Origin: Agrocybe praecox
Taxonomy: Eukaryota; Basidiomycota; Agaricomycetes; Agaricales; Agrocybaceae
Assembly: GCA_964017145.1 (NCBI GenBank)
Contig: OZ024844.1
Location: 2,790,001 to 2,854,000 of the forward strand
Direction of reading: 5' to 3'
DNA length: 64,000 nucleotides
In this document: piece by piece, positions 23,701-34,827 of the stretch
Layout of the letters: the number at the start of each line of letters is the position of its first letter
Numbering within the stretch: position 1 is the stretch's first letter
Notes under the pieces: generated by a model
The model's input: only the letters and a program-made list of their open reading frames with translations
Told to the model about the DNA's origin: nothing
Database searches by the model: none
Made by a program: the position numbers and the translations under genes

Positions 23701-25286
23701 AAAGTTGTATACTCCCTTTCGGGTAGTGCCAGAGCCTTTTACGACCGTGAATTCTCATTTTTCAACGAAGTCACCTCCATATCTGGTAAATTGAAGCCAT
23801 ATATCAAGAAGACAAAACCGGAGAAAAAGGCATAGTTTTTATTTATATACGCAGATCATTTCTAACGTTTCGCTAGGCTAAGATCGACGAAGAAATGGCC
23901 AAGATTAACGTTGATGTTGGGGTTTACCTTCCTAGTAATCCAGACGGGATCGTCATCGATATAGACAAGAAGTCTGGCCGCCCATTGCAGAGCCACGCCA
24001 AAGTAAGTTCATCGTGTATGTAGTATACAAATTCTCAAGCGACTCCCGTTATCAGGCCCCCTTCATGGCGACTTTCAAAGTCAGAAAGGAGCGCATCGAG
24101 GTCAATACAGATCCTGACTCACTTCTCAACGGAGACGGTGGGGGTATCGAGACACGAACTGAGTTTGACGTTTGGCAACAAGCTATATTCAAAGTTGGCG
24201 ACGACTGTCGCCAGGACGTCCTCGCACTTCAAGTGATTGCTATGTTTAAAAGCATTTTTACTAGTGTTGGTTTGACTCTATACCTTTTCCCTTATCGCGT
24301 AACGGCCACTGCACCTGGAGTACGTTCCTCTGCAGTCTATCAGAAACCCTCTAATGTGCTTTTCAGTGCGGTGTGATCGACGTCGTACCGAACGCTACCT
24401 CTAGAGATGAAATGGGACGAGCAAAAGTGAACGATCTCCTGGATTTCTTTGTTGCGAAATACGGCGGACAAGACACAACCAGCTTCCAGAAGGCTCGCTT
24501 AAACTTTATCCAGTCAATGGCAGCGTATTCTGTCGCTTGCTTTATTCTACAGATTAAAGACAGGCATAACGGTAATATTATGATAGATGGGGAAGGGCAT
24601 ATCGTGCATATTGGTGAGACTTGATGTCTCCGTTTATTGTTTGTTCTAATGCTCGGTGCAGATTTTGGGTTCCTTTTTGATATAGATAAGTACAATTCTT
24701 TAGGTTTGGAGGATAGTCAAAACTTACCGCTTCTTTCATTTTCATTCGTTTATACGGCCCGGGGTACGTGCTTTGAATGAGGTTAATTTGACAAATATTG
24801 ACCTGATTATCAGGGAGTTAAATTCGAACCACATTCTTTCAAGCTGAACCATGAAATGGTCGTTCTTATGGGCGGACGATACTCACAGGGATACCAGATA
24901 TTCCAGAATCTAACTGTCAAGGCATTCCTCGCCATAAGGCCATTTGCAGAACAAATCATTGACACTGTTCGACTAATGCTGGATACCGGACTACCGTCGT
25001 TCAAGGGCGAGCCTACGATTCGACGACTAAGAGACAGGTTTGCGTTGAATTTAAATGAACGCCAGGCGGCAGAATTCATGATGGGTATCATTCGCAATGC
25101 CCATGAAAACGTCAGAAGTACAGCTTACGATGAATTCCAACGAGTGAGTCGTTTTCATTTATGTTTACGTGAGTTTCATGATGCTTATTATTTGTCTATC
25201 AAGCTTCAAAATGGTGAGTACCTTGCTCTGTTACGCGTCCACAGAATCTATTACTTATGCATAAAAAAGGAATACCATACAAATGA
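17707..25286 (+). CDS. STT4: Phosphatidylinositol 4-kinase III alpha (Stt4)
   Basis: Stt4 makes PI4P at the plasma membrane and is essential in yeast. The gene spans 7.6 kb with perhaps 30 introns, giving a protein of roughly 1,900-2,000 residues as expected. The first exon is only 8 nt (ATGGACTG, 17707-17714); it joins to [19 protein letters not shown]. The long helical N-terminal part has little motif content. The PIK helical domain starts near 23.0 kb ([60 protein letters not shown]). The kinase domain lies at 24.05-25.29 kb: [40 protein letters not shown], catalytic loop DRHNGN, metal-binding DFGFLFDI, and [13 protein letters not shown]. The last two junctions, DEFQR|LQNG|IPYK, bring the stop to 25284-25286 and give the conserved C-terminus. 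The longer unspliced frame to 25347 is rejected for that reason. Confidence 0.95.
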
Positions 25287-25777
25287 ACGAAGCTATGATG
25301 AATGTTTGGCTTTGACTCAGCCATATCTTGAATTCTATCGTATATAGTACAGCTTAGCATCGTTTTTAATGGTTATAACAAAGTCATAACATACTGTGGG
25401 ACCCAGCTAGGTTCGTGACCAGCCGTAGAATGAGATATCGAGAAGCGACAGGGAATTAATCGAGGTCCTTTGTAATCGACACCTCATTTGACGACCTGTA
25501 AGTCTAAGGTCTAGGACCCAGCAAGGGTCACTCTCGGCAGCTTAGAGTAGTACCCGCACCTCATACCAACCTCATACCGAGCCCCGTGATTTATCGAGCA
25601 TGTTTTGACAGTTATTATAGGGGGTATAACCAAGTGGTTACGGCGATAGATTCGGGTAAGATCTAAAATGAAGATCTAAAATGACCAAGAAAGGGAGGAG
25701 AAGAATGTTAGAAGGAGGAAAGAAACCAAAGAGGAAAAGCCTTATACAGGTAGCCCTAAGCCGAACGTCGACGCCAC
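25287..25777. other. Intergenic region downstream of STT4, with a tRNA-like fragment
   Basis: About 490 bp without a gene. Around 25620-25655 the DNA resembles the 5' half of a tRNA: GGGGG, then TAACCAAGTGG at 25627-25637 close to the Pol III A box (TRGYNNARNNGG), then GATTCGGGT, a weak B box. No 3' half or closing acceptor stem follows. A short tandem, AGATCTAAAATGA twice, lies just after it. Treated as a decayed fragment or chance match. Confidence 0.3.
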
Positions 25778-26398
25778 ACATACTCGTGGGTAAAAAAAAG
25801 TGATCACGGATTATGTAATCGGCCAATAATTCCCTTCGTTGTCTCGTTCTTCAATCCCTTTTAGCACAGTCAGTTCCTTCTCTATTTCTTCACAATTTGA
25901 CACAGGAGTAGACATAGTTATACGTAGTAATATTATAAAATTAATATGGTGTATATCCTCCCCTAGCTTGAGAAATGGCGGCCACACGGTTTAGCATACT
26001 GTAAGTATGTTTGTCAATATCATTCATGTCTAGCTGCTCCCATGGAGTATGAACAGCTGGTTTGAGGCCATCAGCAGTGGTGGGCTGAGGTGTCATTGCT
26101 CATATGATGGTTTTTAGCTCATGCCAAACAGGTTCAATAGATAAAAGATCTGGTGAATTAGGGGTGGAATAAACTAGTGGGTTATTATGGTCTTCAAACT
26201 ATTTCTTTGTCTGTTTTCTTATGTGGAACGAGATAATAATATGCTGGAAATGTACTCTGCTACGCTCCTTTGTCATTTATGCATAAAACCCTCTCAAAAC
26301 TCCCTCGGAGAAACCAGGGAATCAACAAGACGCGACGCGACTGAGACATGTTAAATATTACATAATCCGTGATCACTTTTTTTTACCCACGAGTATGT
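25778..26398. mobile_element. Decayed Tc1/mariner-type element with 42-bp inverted repeats
   Basis: Perfect 42-bp inverted repeats lie at 25778-25819 and 26357-26398; the left arm begins ACATACTCGTGGG, includes an A8 run and GTGATCACGGATTATGTAAT, and the right arm is its exact reverse complement. The 621 bp they enclose carry, on the minus strand, the C-terminal end of a Tc1/mariner transposase with in-frame stop codons. The enclosed sequence is far shorter than a complete element, so this is an internally deleted copy. I could not identify a clean TA target-site duplication; the arms each contain TA close to their outer edge. Confidence 0.8.
25941..26215 (-). pseudogene. Tc1/mariner transposase C-terminal remnant
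   Basis: In one minus-strand frame I read FEDHNNPLVYSTPNSPDLLS, IEPVWHELKTII, a stop (TGA at 26100-26102), AMTPQPTTADGLKPAVHTPW, EQLDMNDIDKHTYSMLNRVA and AISQARGGYTPY before a natural TAA at 25941. The pattern SPDL..IE.VWHELK followed by a terminal ARGGYTPY is the C-terminal part of Tc1/mariner DDE transposases, with the Glu of IEPVW as the third acidic catalytic residue. A further in-frame TAG precedes FEDHNN. The N-terminal helix-turn-helix part and most of the DDE core are missing, so it cannot be functional. Confidence 0.82.
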
Positions 26399-26459
26399 AA
26401 TCACGTGCATATATATTTTCCATCAGAACACATACCACCCTACGACGCGCCTGTTATTT

Positions 26460-29400
26460 TTATGGCTCTTCATATAAATGAAGGCTGAATGCCTGAATAT
26501 TTTTGGGAATGACCCAATTATCCACTTCAAAAACAAAGAAAGGGCCATCAAACACTTTAAACGGTTTGCCCGATTTTAAATACTCGTGCATTGGTACCAG
26601 TTGTCCTAGAAGCGGATAGACCTTGCCGCAGAAAGCGTGTAAAGCCAAATGGTCCTCTTTCAGGTGAGCCCGTTTCAAACCATCGAACAGGGGGCACTAT
26701 AATCTTCTTAGTGACGGCTCATGATCATTAGATAATTTGCGTACCTGATCGTTTAGTGACACCTTTATCTGTTCCCCACTTTGATCTTCAATGAGAATAA
26801 ACATCTGGTAACAATACTCCACGAACTCGTGGTCAAAGTCTTCGCATCTGAAGCAAGCCTTTAGATTTTCAGGAATTCTGTTACTGATGGTGAGTAAGTA
26901 GTCAAGGCGTGTATAAGTGTCTCACTCTTTCATGCATTGTTTGCAACGCTGGTAAAAGGCGTCATGTAGCTCTAGAGGATAAAAGTCCACGACCTTGGCC
27001 AAGACACGATGTCGCATGATACCCGGACCTTTTACCAAGGGTATCTCCCGAATGCGCTTCGATATGTTGCTGTGTGCATGCTGAACAGTCGGGACTACTG
27101 GTGGTGTCGGCATAATTGAATCCGACCCGTCGATAATCGGTTGATACTGTATAGCATGCCTATGCCGTGCCCAATCTTCTTTCCTCCTATATATTAGTCT
27201 GTCACTCTGCCAATCATTTATCTAAAACACGAAATACTGACCTCAAGAGACCATTGAGATGTTCGTTATCTGTTCTATCAGGATTCTGCATGATCACCAA
27301 CCTTTCGGTGCCGCCCAAGTACACGCAAAATTGGTCCTCTACGGCATTGAATTTCAGTCTGAGCTTTTTAAATGAGTAAAACGATCCTATGGAAGGCGAT
27401 TCTGCTACATGTTTTTGATCCTCGGAAAGTCGAATTTTAAGGATGCGGCCCTCTAATCCTTGAGACCACGAACCTGTATATGTGGCTTTTGATAATCGAG
27501 AGTTCATGGTATAATCAGTGACGCATATGTAAGGGATTTCACTTGGTTTACACGAAGCATATAGGAGCTAGTGTGGTAAGGCAGTGGTTATGAATGGTAT
27601 TGTTATGCTTGATGTGCACCTACCTCAGCAGTACAGTGAAAAAATCTTCCTTCTTCAACGTCTTGAATCAGTTGATAATTGATGTTGGAGCCGGTAGCTT
27701 GTTGCTTCGCTTCCCACTCCTGTTTTCTCCTAGTAATGGTGCAGGTAAATGAGTTTACAGGCAAAAGAGAGGCAAAAAAGAAAGCTTACTCTAGCAAAGC
27801 TTTCATATGAATGTTCGTCATGGCATCACTTTCATCCAACTGAATGATTTTGTCCTGTGTGACCTTCCCCTCCAAAACACCCGAATTGTCAAGTCTCATA
27901 CGAGCATTCTTGATAGAAAAGAAAAGTCCGGGACGCATGTTCACTTCGGCAAATTCTGCAGCTCGATCCCAAAGCGAAAATCGCATAACATATTCATTGA
28001 GTGCCACAGGCCAAATTCCTGAATTCCCCTGCATTTGGTCGTTTCTCGAATAGTCGGTTGCATATAAAGTGTGTTGATTTTTAGAACCGTCAGAAGTGAA
28101 TAGCCTGAGAACCTGCAATTGGAAAAGAATAAATAGAAAGTATTGCCAAGCGTGATGACCTTACTTCGACTGTGCAATCAAAATAGCCATCTGGTTCAAC
28201 ATATGGGCCAGCGTTGCAAATGAGCCTATGTATCCTCGCCACCTCGCGCCTGCCATTCCGGCTAGCAATTGGTGCGTTTTCTGTGCTCTTATTCTTGTTG
28301 CGCCACCAATCAGATAACCTGATGCAATGTTGAATGTCTTCAGCCCTGGGCTCAAAGAAAGGTGAAAAAAGTGCACCAAAGCCGTTGGATGTGGCTTCCA
28401 GTATAGGTGCTTTGTTTTTTGGACCGTGGTGTACGTCCCCTGTGGCCGGAGAGAATGCGACCCAGCGAAGCTTGTCGTCGTATCCCGTCCCCGTATATGT
28501 GCCATTAAAAGAGTCAATCTAGAGGCAGCCTCTGGGTCAAACATGTGTTCCCATGGACTGTCGCTATACCTTACTTTAACATTGCGAAGGATGATTGGCT
28601 CGTCGAGATTTGGATGAGGTAACCATTCTTTATAACGCTTGGTGAAGCAGTTGACCTTGAAACCTTTTGAACTTCCGAGAGAGTCATCGTTGTAACTTTG
28701 CGGTTCCACGATGTGTATATAGCGCATCCAATCTGTAATTATCATCAGCAAGGATCCAATACCAATATTGATTTGATTTTACTCACTGCCAGTATTCGTT
28801 TTTCTGGGTTCGGAAGCCTCAACAACGATACCACTCAGATGTACAAATTGCTTTTCACGAAGCGAACGAAGGGAGCGATACTCAGGCTGAATTCAGATAT
28901 TAGCCGGGTGACGACTTTAATATGAACAGACTCACCAAGCCCTGAAAAGAATGGGAATACTCTTCCTTTGAGGTGCTCGTTGCCTTGGACGTCGGTATAT
29001 TATCAATCGCAGCAGAATTGGGCTCGGACGCACGGTTGACAACCGTTAAAGCGCGGTGTGGAAGGGAGTCTTCTTTCTCTACCGCGACCCCAACAGGATT
29101 TGCGTAGTCCGATATCTGCCTGGTAGCCGCTTCTCGCTTTTGCCTTTTTGCTTCCTTCCTTTGTTCCTTCTTACTATGTTTGGAAGAGACCTGTGGCGAG
29201 AAGCTTGAGATCTTTTGCAGTCCATTTCCGCCAGAAAGAGAACATACCTCTTCTGTAACAATCGCCTGATGAGTGGCAGCAATACTTGCATTTTCCTCCT
29301 GCGACGAGAACCAGTTGCCATCGTCGACGGGAAAGCTTTCTGATGAATTTTCCCAATAAGCGAATGGAAGTTGATATCTTTATGGACACGTACCTGTCCA

Positions 29401-29844
29401 AGTATTCAAATACTTTTTCGGACCACTGGAACCTTGTCGACCCCATTGCACTTCTAAACCTTCGGAGTAAATAAGTCTAAATCGTTGATTGCAAGATTTG
29501 GGGATCTGTTGAGTTCTCTCCATCTTCGCCCCTCTCAGTGAAAGTATAAATTCGTCCGTAGGCGAGAATTCAAGTGCAACTAGGTCTTCTAAGGCAATTT
29601 CAAAGTCAACGGGGAATATTGCGTCTTGTGCATCGTTCTTGACTGCAACAATTGTTGATAATTTATGTGCCCCTGGTAGACGAGCCCATGTCATCTTGAA
29701 TTTACCGGAGATGCATCTTGAACTGTCAAGTCCATGCTGAACTATATCTGTTATAGCCTGTGTCTTCATTAGGCCTAGAGAACCATCGTAGAGTTTGGAT
29801 CGCTTGTTCCCTGATAAGGGGCCTGGCGAAGACGATCTCTTCAT
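26460..29844 (-). CDS. POT1: Probable telomere single-strand binding protein Pot1
   Basis: Pot1 binds the telomeric 3' overhang through OB folds and protects chromosome ends. The start at 29844 gives MKRSSSPGPLSGNKRSKLYD, a basic, probably nuclear N-terminus, and a first domain with KFKMTWARLPGAHKLSTIVA, FEIALEDLVALEFSPTDEFI and QRFRLIYSEGLEVQWGRQG. A Lys-rich linker follows (around 29.1 kb). The best match to the telomere OB fold is at 28.5-28.75 kb: TDWMRYIHIVEPQ, SKGFKVNCFTKRYKEWLPHP and LDEPIILRNVKVRYSDS, which aligns by eye with the first OB fold of Pot1. Further exons run to the TAA at 26460. I assign Pot1 from the OB-fold pattern and domain order, without a database search; another OB-fold ssDNA protein is possible. 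The gene has many small exons whose borders I did not all set. Confidence 0.6.
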
Positions 29845-30179
29845 GTGGATAAAAACTTCTAGTCAGCCAAATCTATCAATGTAAAGCAAGTGTAAATCGT
29901 TGAGTCCAGGTTTGGTCCTGGTGAGTCAAGCACGCGCCAAGTCAGCCACACCAGACGTAACAAACTCCGATCACAATAGGAGTCTCGTGATGTGACTTTT
30001 GGCGACAGTAATTGTAAAACTTAAGTATGTATTTAAAACTCTAGTGTTTATCTGAACTAATTACTATTTATTCCCAAACGAACCCTCAAACTAAGTATTT
30101 CAACGTTACGTCCTGAAGATATAAGTAGTTCTGTAGTTGACGTTCCTTGTGACTCCCGCACTCATACGCTCCCCAGCCA
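29845..30179. other. Intergenic region between POT1 start and RdRP stop
   Basis: These 335 bp should contain the POT1 promoter and the RdRP 3' UTR. I see no exon or repeat. The two genes are co-oriented but too far apart for any overlap. Confidence 0.55.
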
Positions 30180-33100
30180 TTAGTTTGCCCCCAATTTCTC
30201 CAAGGCATCCAAACAGTCGAATATAATCCCAAGGGAAACCAGGCCGAAGCTGTTCGCGCCAAATTCATTGGATCGTCGCAGACTGAGATCCCAAGCAGAC
30301 CATGCAGACTTAAGACTGTTAATTAATTCAGTGTAAGAAGCCTTTTCGACGTGTTCCAACAGGTTTCTCTGGACGTCCCTAACGAGGGTTTCTGCGTGTA
30401 GACGCATGCGATATATCCTATCTTTCCTCCAACGTTTTTGCGAGCATTTCGCTAGAATAGTTCCTATGACTATTTCCGCTTCCAGAAGCCTGACTCCCGG
30501 TGTATTTGAGAGGGTATGTGTAGCACATATGTATCTCAGTTCGTCTGCATAGCGTCTGAAAAGTTTTGAAAGTTCGATAGACGGCGTTTCGTCGACATAG
30601 ATGGAGTCACCTAGATGCCTTCTGACTTCTTCAAGTAGGACGCTAGATATTGGATCTGCTAGTGGTTGATGTGATGTTTTCTCCAGGCAATCAACGATAG
30701 GTACCGTGTCCTCCACTGCGATGGAACGGAAAAGGTGTCCCAAAGCTCTATGGGATTCATAGTAGTCGGTTCCTCGGGGAGATACAACCTCTGCTGCGTG
30801 CCAATCAGGTTTGCATCGTATCAGGGTTCTAGGCAATTGGTCTCCGTCCAAGTTAATTGGTGTGCCTTGTTTTGGATAATCGACGGCCTGCATAATGGGA
30901 TCAGTCCATTTCCGCACTACCTGTTGGGGAGTAGACTCACCCAAGAACATAGCTCCGCAAGAGTCAAGCAATTTTTATCGCGCATGCCCTCCTAAAATTT
31001 TGCAGTGAGCATAGCAATCCTAGATTTCGAAAGGATAACTTACGTTAGATTGATCTGAAATAATATACGTGTGAGGCCTTTTGTGCCAAAAAAAAATACC
31101 AGCACTTACCAGCAATAATGATAAGTCTATCGGACAATAGACCCTGTGAAACACAATTATCAGGGATGACAAGGTATGGAAAATGGATTGTTGACGTACA
31201 AGAACATCCGAATGAATATACTCAACAATAAAGTTGCATATATCTTCGACAGTGCAGTCTCTGTCCAATAGATACGGTGGCATCGGATTATATTCGGCAG
31301 GCTGTTCTGTAGTTCTTGGCAGGATAGAGTCGTCGCATATCACAGAAAACAGGTCTCTAGCATGTCGGTTAGAACTAGAGTGCACTGTCTAAAACAACAT
31401 AAGCTCACCCATCAACATCACCCCCACCGAGGCATGAGGCCAACGAGCGATGGCCTGTATAACGATTAGCAATCAGCTTAAGTTTGAACGGTCTCAAAAT
31501 CTAAAAGGAGTACGAAAACTAGCCTTTAGATGGCATGACGACTACATTTCTCAAGTGGCGGAATAGGCACATCATTCCTTCAGGTGGCTTGCCTACTGCG
31601 CGGACTCGTTGCACTGAAGTGGTTCCATTAATTCAGAAAATATGTGATAGAAGAAACTGACTGACCATCTCCAGGATGTACGACAGGGCTCCTGGAAATG
31701 CTCACGTTTCCTTCGATCCAAAACGGTTCCTTTCCACGATGTTGAATACACGCTGCAAATAATAATAAATAAAGCGTACTCAAACGGCAAGGGTACTTAC
31801 CATAAATCTGTCCAGAGCGCAGGCAAAATACATTCTTGTATCCTGCCGCTTCGTATGCGGGTCCTTCGTCAGCAACACCGACCAGTAAGTAGCTGTTTGG
31901 AACAGGTATCCTTGCGCTGTGTTTGATGTCCCGCAGGACATCTGTCATAGCTACGCGACGTAATTGCTGGAGGAATGGATTGTCAACACTAATGGTTCTT
32001 CCATTAGAAGTCAGATCCATATTATATTTTTCGCGGAGGCGGGTTAAAATTTCCCGCATTCGAAATGCGGATCCAAGATGATGACTAGTGATGACATCGC
32101 AGAATTGAGAAATAGAATCATCAATAGTCTTCGCGTCAGCGACAGCTTTGTCTTGCAAGTCCTGGAATGATTCTTTTCGAACACCGAGGTCCTCGAGCAC
32201 CATTACTAAAGGCCTGATAATTTCACGTCAAATAGATAGATAAACAAAATATGATGGACAAACCGATTGAGATAACATGTATTTGGTAGTTCGAAAGCTT
32301 GCGCGATTTCTATCGGTGCGACTTCGTTATCTTTGACTTCGAACTTCCTCATAGATGGTCTAAGTCGCATATGAATGTTGCCAGGTTGTTTGTCCAGTTC
32401 GTCGTCCACAGCAACAACACCCTTATATCCCAGAAATCTGATTTGATACTGTTGAAGATAATGAAATACGAACGCATGAGGTATAACGAACAACGAGATG
32501 TTGGAAAGGAAAACATACCGCAGAAGGTTTTAATAAATTTGCCGCGTTGCGCTTTGTTTCGCATAATTTTATCCAAATTCGATCGCCGAGTGCTCTGGAA
32601 ATTGTACCGACGCCATCCGTGTGCAAGAATTGGCCTTCTCCAAGATCAGGAACTTCTTCCCATTCTTCCTTGAGAATGTCTATGGAAGGATCAGTAGCTG
32701 TAAATGCCTGCGCTAGGCGAGCCGCGTATTTCGATGGCTGCTTCAAGAGTTTGGTTCCTGTGAAATCTCCGAGAGAATCGCGGATATATTTAGCGTTTAC
32801 AAATCCTCGGTCAGGATGATTGAAAGGATTCATGAACCAAACTGCATGTTCGCGCAAGGCAGAGCTCGAATATGCCAAGAATTCAAATCTCCGACCAGCC
32901 AAGTGAAAGCCATTCATAAGGATAGTACCAACACGTTCATTTAGGAAAGGGACACCATCCACTTCCCTGTCCCAGCGGAACTGAAGTCGGTCTTCGTCCC
33001 TGAAATCAACGCGGATGAAGTGGTCCTGGTAACCTTGGTACTGTCGAATAACTCGGTTCGATTGTACCGCATAAGGTCCTTCCAGGATCATGCGAGTGGG

Positions 33101-34512
33101 CGTAAATGTTATGTGGTAACACCTAAATGCCTCTCGTGGAATGGTGAAATCGAACTTATTTCGCACGCGCTCGAAGCATTCCCTTGGACTTTCGTGATAG
33201 GGGCGAACCTGAAGCGCCTCATTATATCTGCGTAGCAAATCGCCCACAAAAGTAGCACCCTGCCTGTGATGTTTTTCCAATAATTTTCGAACCTGTGGAA
33301 TTAATTGATCCAGGTCACCTGTATGTAGTAGACCGTTGTGCAAAAGTGATTCCAGTTGAAATGCGACGGGCCATTCAAAATGTGATAAAGTTTTCTCGAG
33401 GTCGAAAATGCGTTTTGGTGTGAAAAACCCATTTTTGATGGCTTCAATTTGAACCGCGCCGCCGAGATGTATTATCATACTCTGGGATAAACCTGCTGTT
33501 ACGCATTTATTCATGAATTCTTTGACGATGTCGACAGCTGGATCGGGATCGTTGTAGAGAACTAAACGGATATGTCGGGAAAATGCAGCAACAGTTGCGT
33601 GTCCCTCGTGAATGGAGCCGACTCGTTGTTTATATTTCTTATTGTCCACGAAAGACCTTCCCGTCATCGGGCGATGAAAGTCAATTTTTTCCATGACTGG
33701 TGGGGTAAGAGTATCAAAGCAAACATCTACGTGAAGTATCGTTGGTATAGTGCATGCGCGATTGCGATGTCATTTGCGATGTGCTTACAAGGTTTTCCAT
33801 CATAGCCCACTCCAACCTTTTGTATGCTCGAAAAATTGATTATGATGCTGCGTCCCTCTGCTTCCGTCACTTCACTTCCAAGCTATTGATAAATTCAGTG
33901 TGCTTCCGCAGGATGACATCTGTTAATAACACTCACCGTAATACGGATTAGTTTGTGATCATATTGAAACTCCAGTGCACCATATGACTGTTTCATATAA
34001 TCCTTCTCCCACTCCACAGAGAAAGCGCGCGAGATGGGACGATTTACCCTCTTTCCCTTATCGTCGCGATTCGATGGATATTCAGGATAATAGATGACTC
34101 CGAATTGAACTGTGTCTATGCGAAACTTGACGTCAAGTTGCTGAACTTTGAGCATTCTTTCTTCCTCCACATTTGGATCGACATATCTTGTCTTTCTTAA
34201 AGTGAGTGTCAAGTCAGGTGGCGGGGGCGACTTTTGCGCAAAACACTTGATCTTCTTGCCCATGATCTTGATGGGTTCATCCCCAATACGCCTCAAGAAA
34301 TTGCGTCCAACCGTATCGGAGGGCAATGTCAATAGACCAGTGCTATCGTTACGGGCGCCTCCCGATGGATTTGGCTTGAGTCTGACTTGAAAATTAATCA
34401 GTCTCCCCGGGATGATTGGGGCGAAGTCCTCCGAATGGAGGACTTCTGCGATGGCACGAGTTACCGTCCATCGATTGGCGTCGTGAGGTAAGTACTTCAA
34501 CCCAATATCCAT
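30180..34512 (-). CDS. RNA-dependent RNA polymerase of the RNA-silencing pathway
   Basis: Cellular RdRPs (QDE-1/Rdp1 family) make double-stranded RNA for Dicer and are central to quelling, repeat silencing and small-RNA amplification. The start at 34512 gives MDIGLKYLPHDANRWTVTRA, and the protein extends about 1,200 residues. The first exon (to about 33.95 kb) holds an RRM-like region. A long exon at 32.4-33.7 kb includes FTPTRMILEGPYAVQSNRVI and ILMNGFHLAGRRFEFLAYSS, then FLHTDGVGTISRALGDRIW. Later exons give IQYRFLGYKGVVAVDDELD, MRLRPSMRKFEV, SYLLVGVADEGPAYEAAGYK and GHRSLASCLGGGDVDGDLFS. The catalytic DVDGD is split by a 52 bp intron (31357-31408) after the third residue pair. The C-terminal exon (30180-30971) ends in LDALEKLGAN. 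All landmark motifs seem intact, so it is probably active. Confidence 0.92.
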
Positions 34513-34584
34513 GATAGAGGGTTAAAGAGTCTGACTGAGATATTGGTGGGAAGGGAAGGGGACATGAGATCAAACAAAGGTTTA

Positions 34585-34827
34585 TCTATCTTATAATACG
34601 ACACGGGTTTTTCTCACGGGGGATAAAGACGCTCTCTCATTGGCTAGACAAACCACCTTTTTTGGTATACGGGCACGCTGCCTTTCTTGCGCTCTCGCTC
34701 TCGCTCTCACTCTCGCTATGATTGTCGCATTACCCTCTCGCTCTTGATTTTGCTTGGATTTTGGTGAAAAAGCTCTTGCATTCCTCCAACTGATACAGGT
34801 ACTTTTTAGTATCCTACTATACCAATA
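34585..34827 (+). mobile_element. Second, related Helitron 5' terminus
   Basis: The sequence starting TCTATCTTATAATACGACAC at 34585 aligns over about 65 bp with the 5' terminus at 34828 (TCTATATTATAAAACGAAAA), sharing GGTTTTTC, GGGA.AAAGA and ATTGGCT in the same order. Like the other it is preceded by A. No separate 3' terminus is seen before 34828, so this is either the true 5' end of the same insertion or a truncated older copy into which the second inserted. A (GCTCTC)-like microsatellite lies at about 34690-34716. Confidence 0.65.

Noticed and set aside
25287..25347. Longer C-terminus for Stt4 ending LTQPYLEFYRI
   Set aside because: It needs reading through two good introns; splicing gives the conserved LQNGIPYK ending at 25286.
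25638..25826. 62-codon minus-strand frame (MADYIIRDHFF...)
   Set aside because: It overlaps the left inverted repeat of the Tc1 relic and is not similar to any protein.
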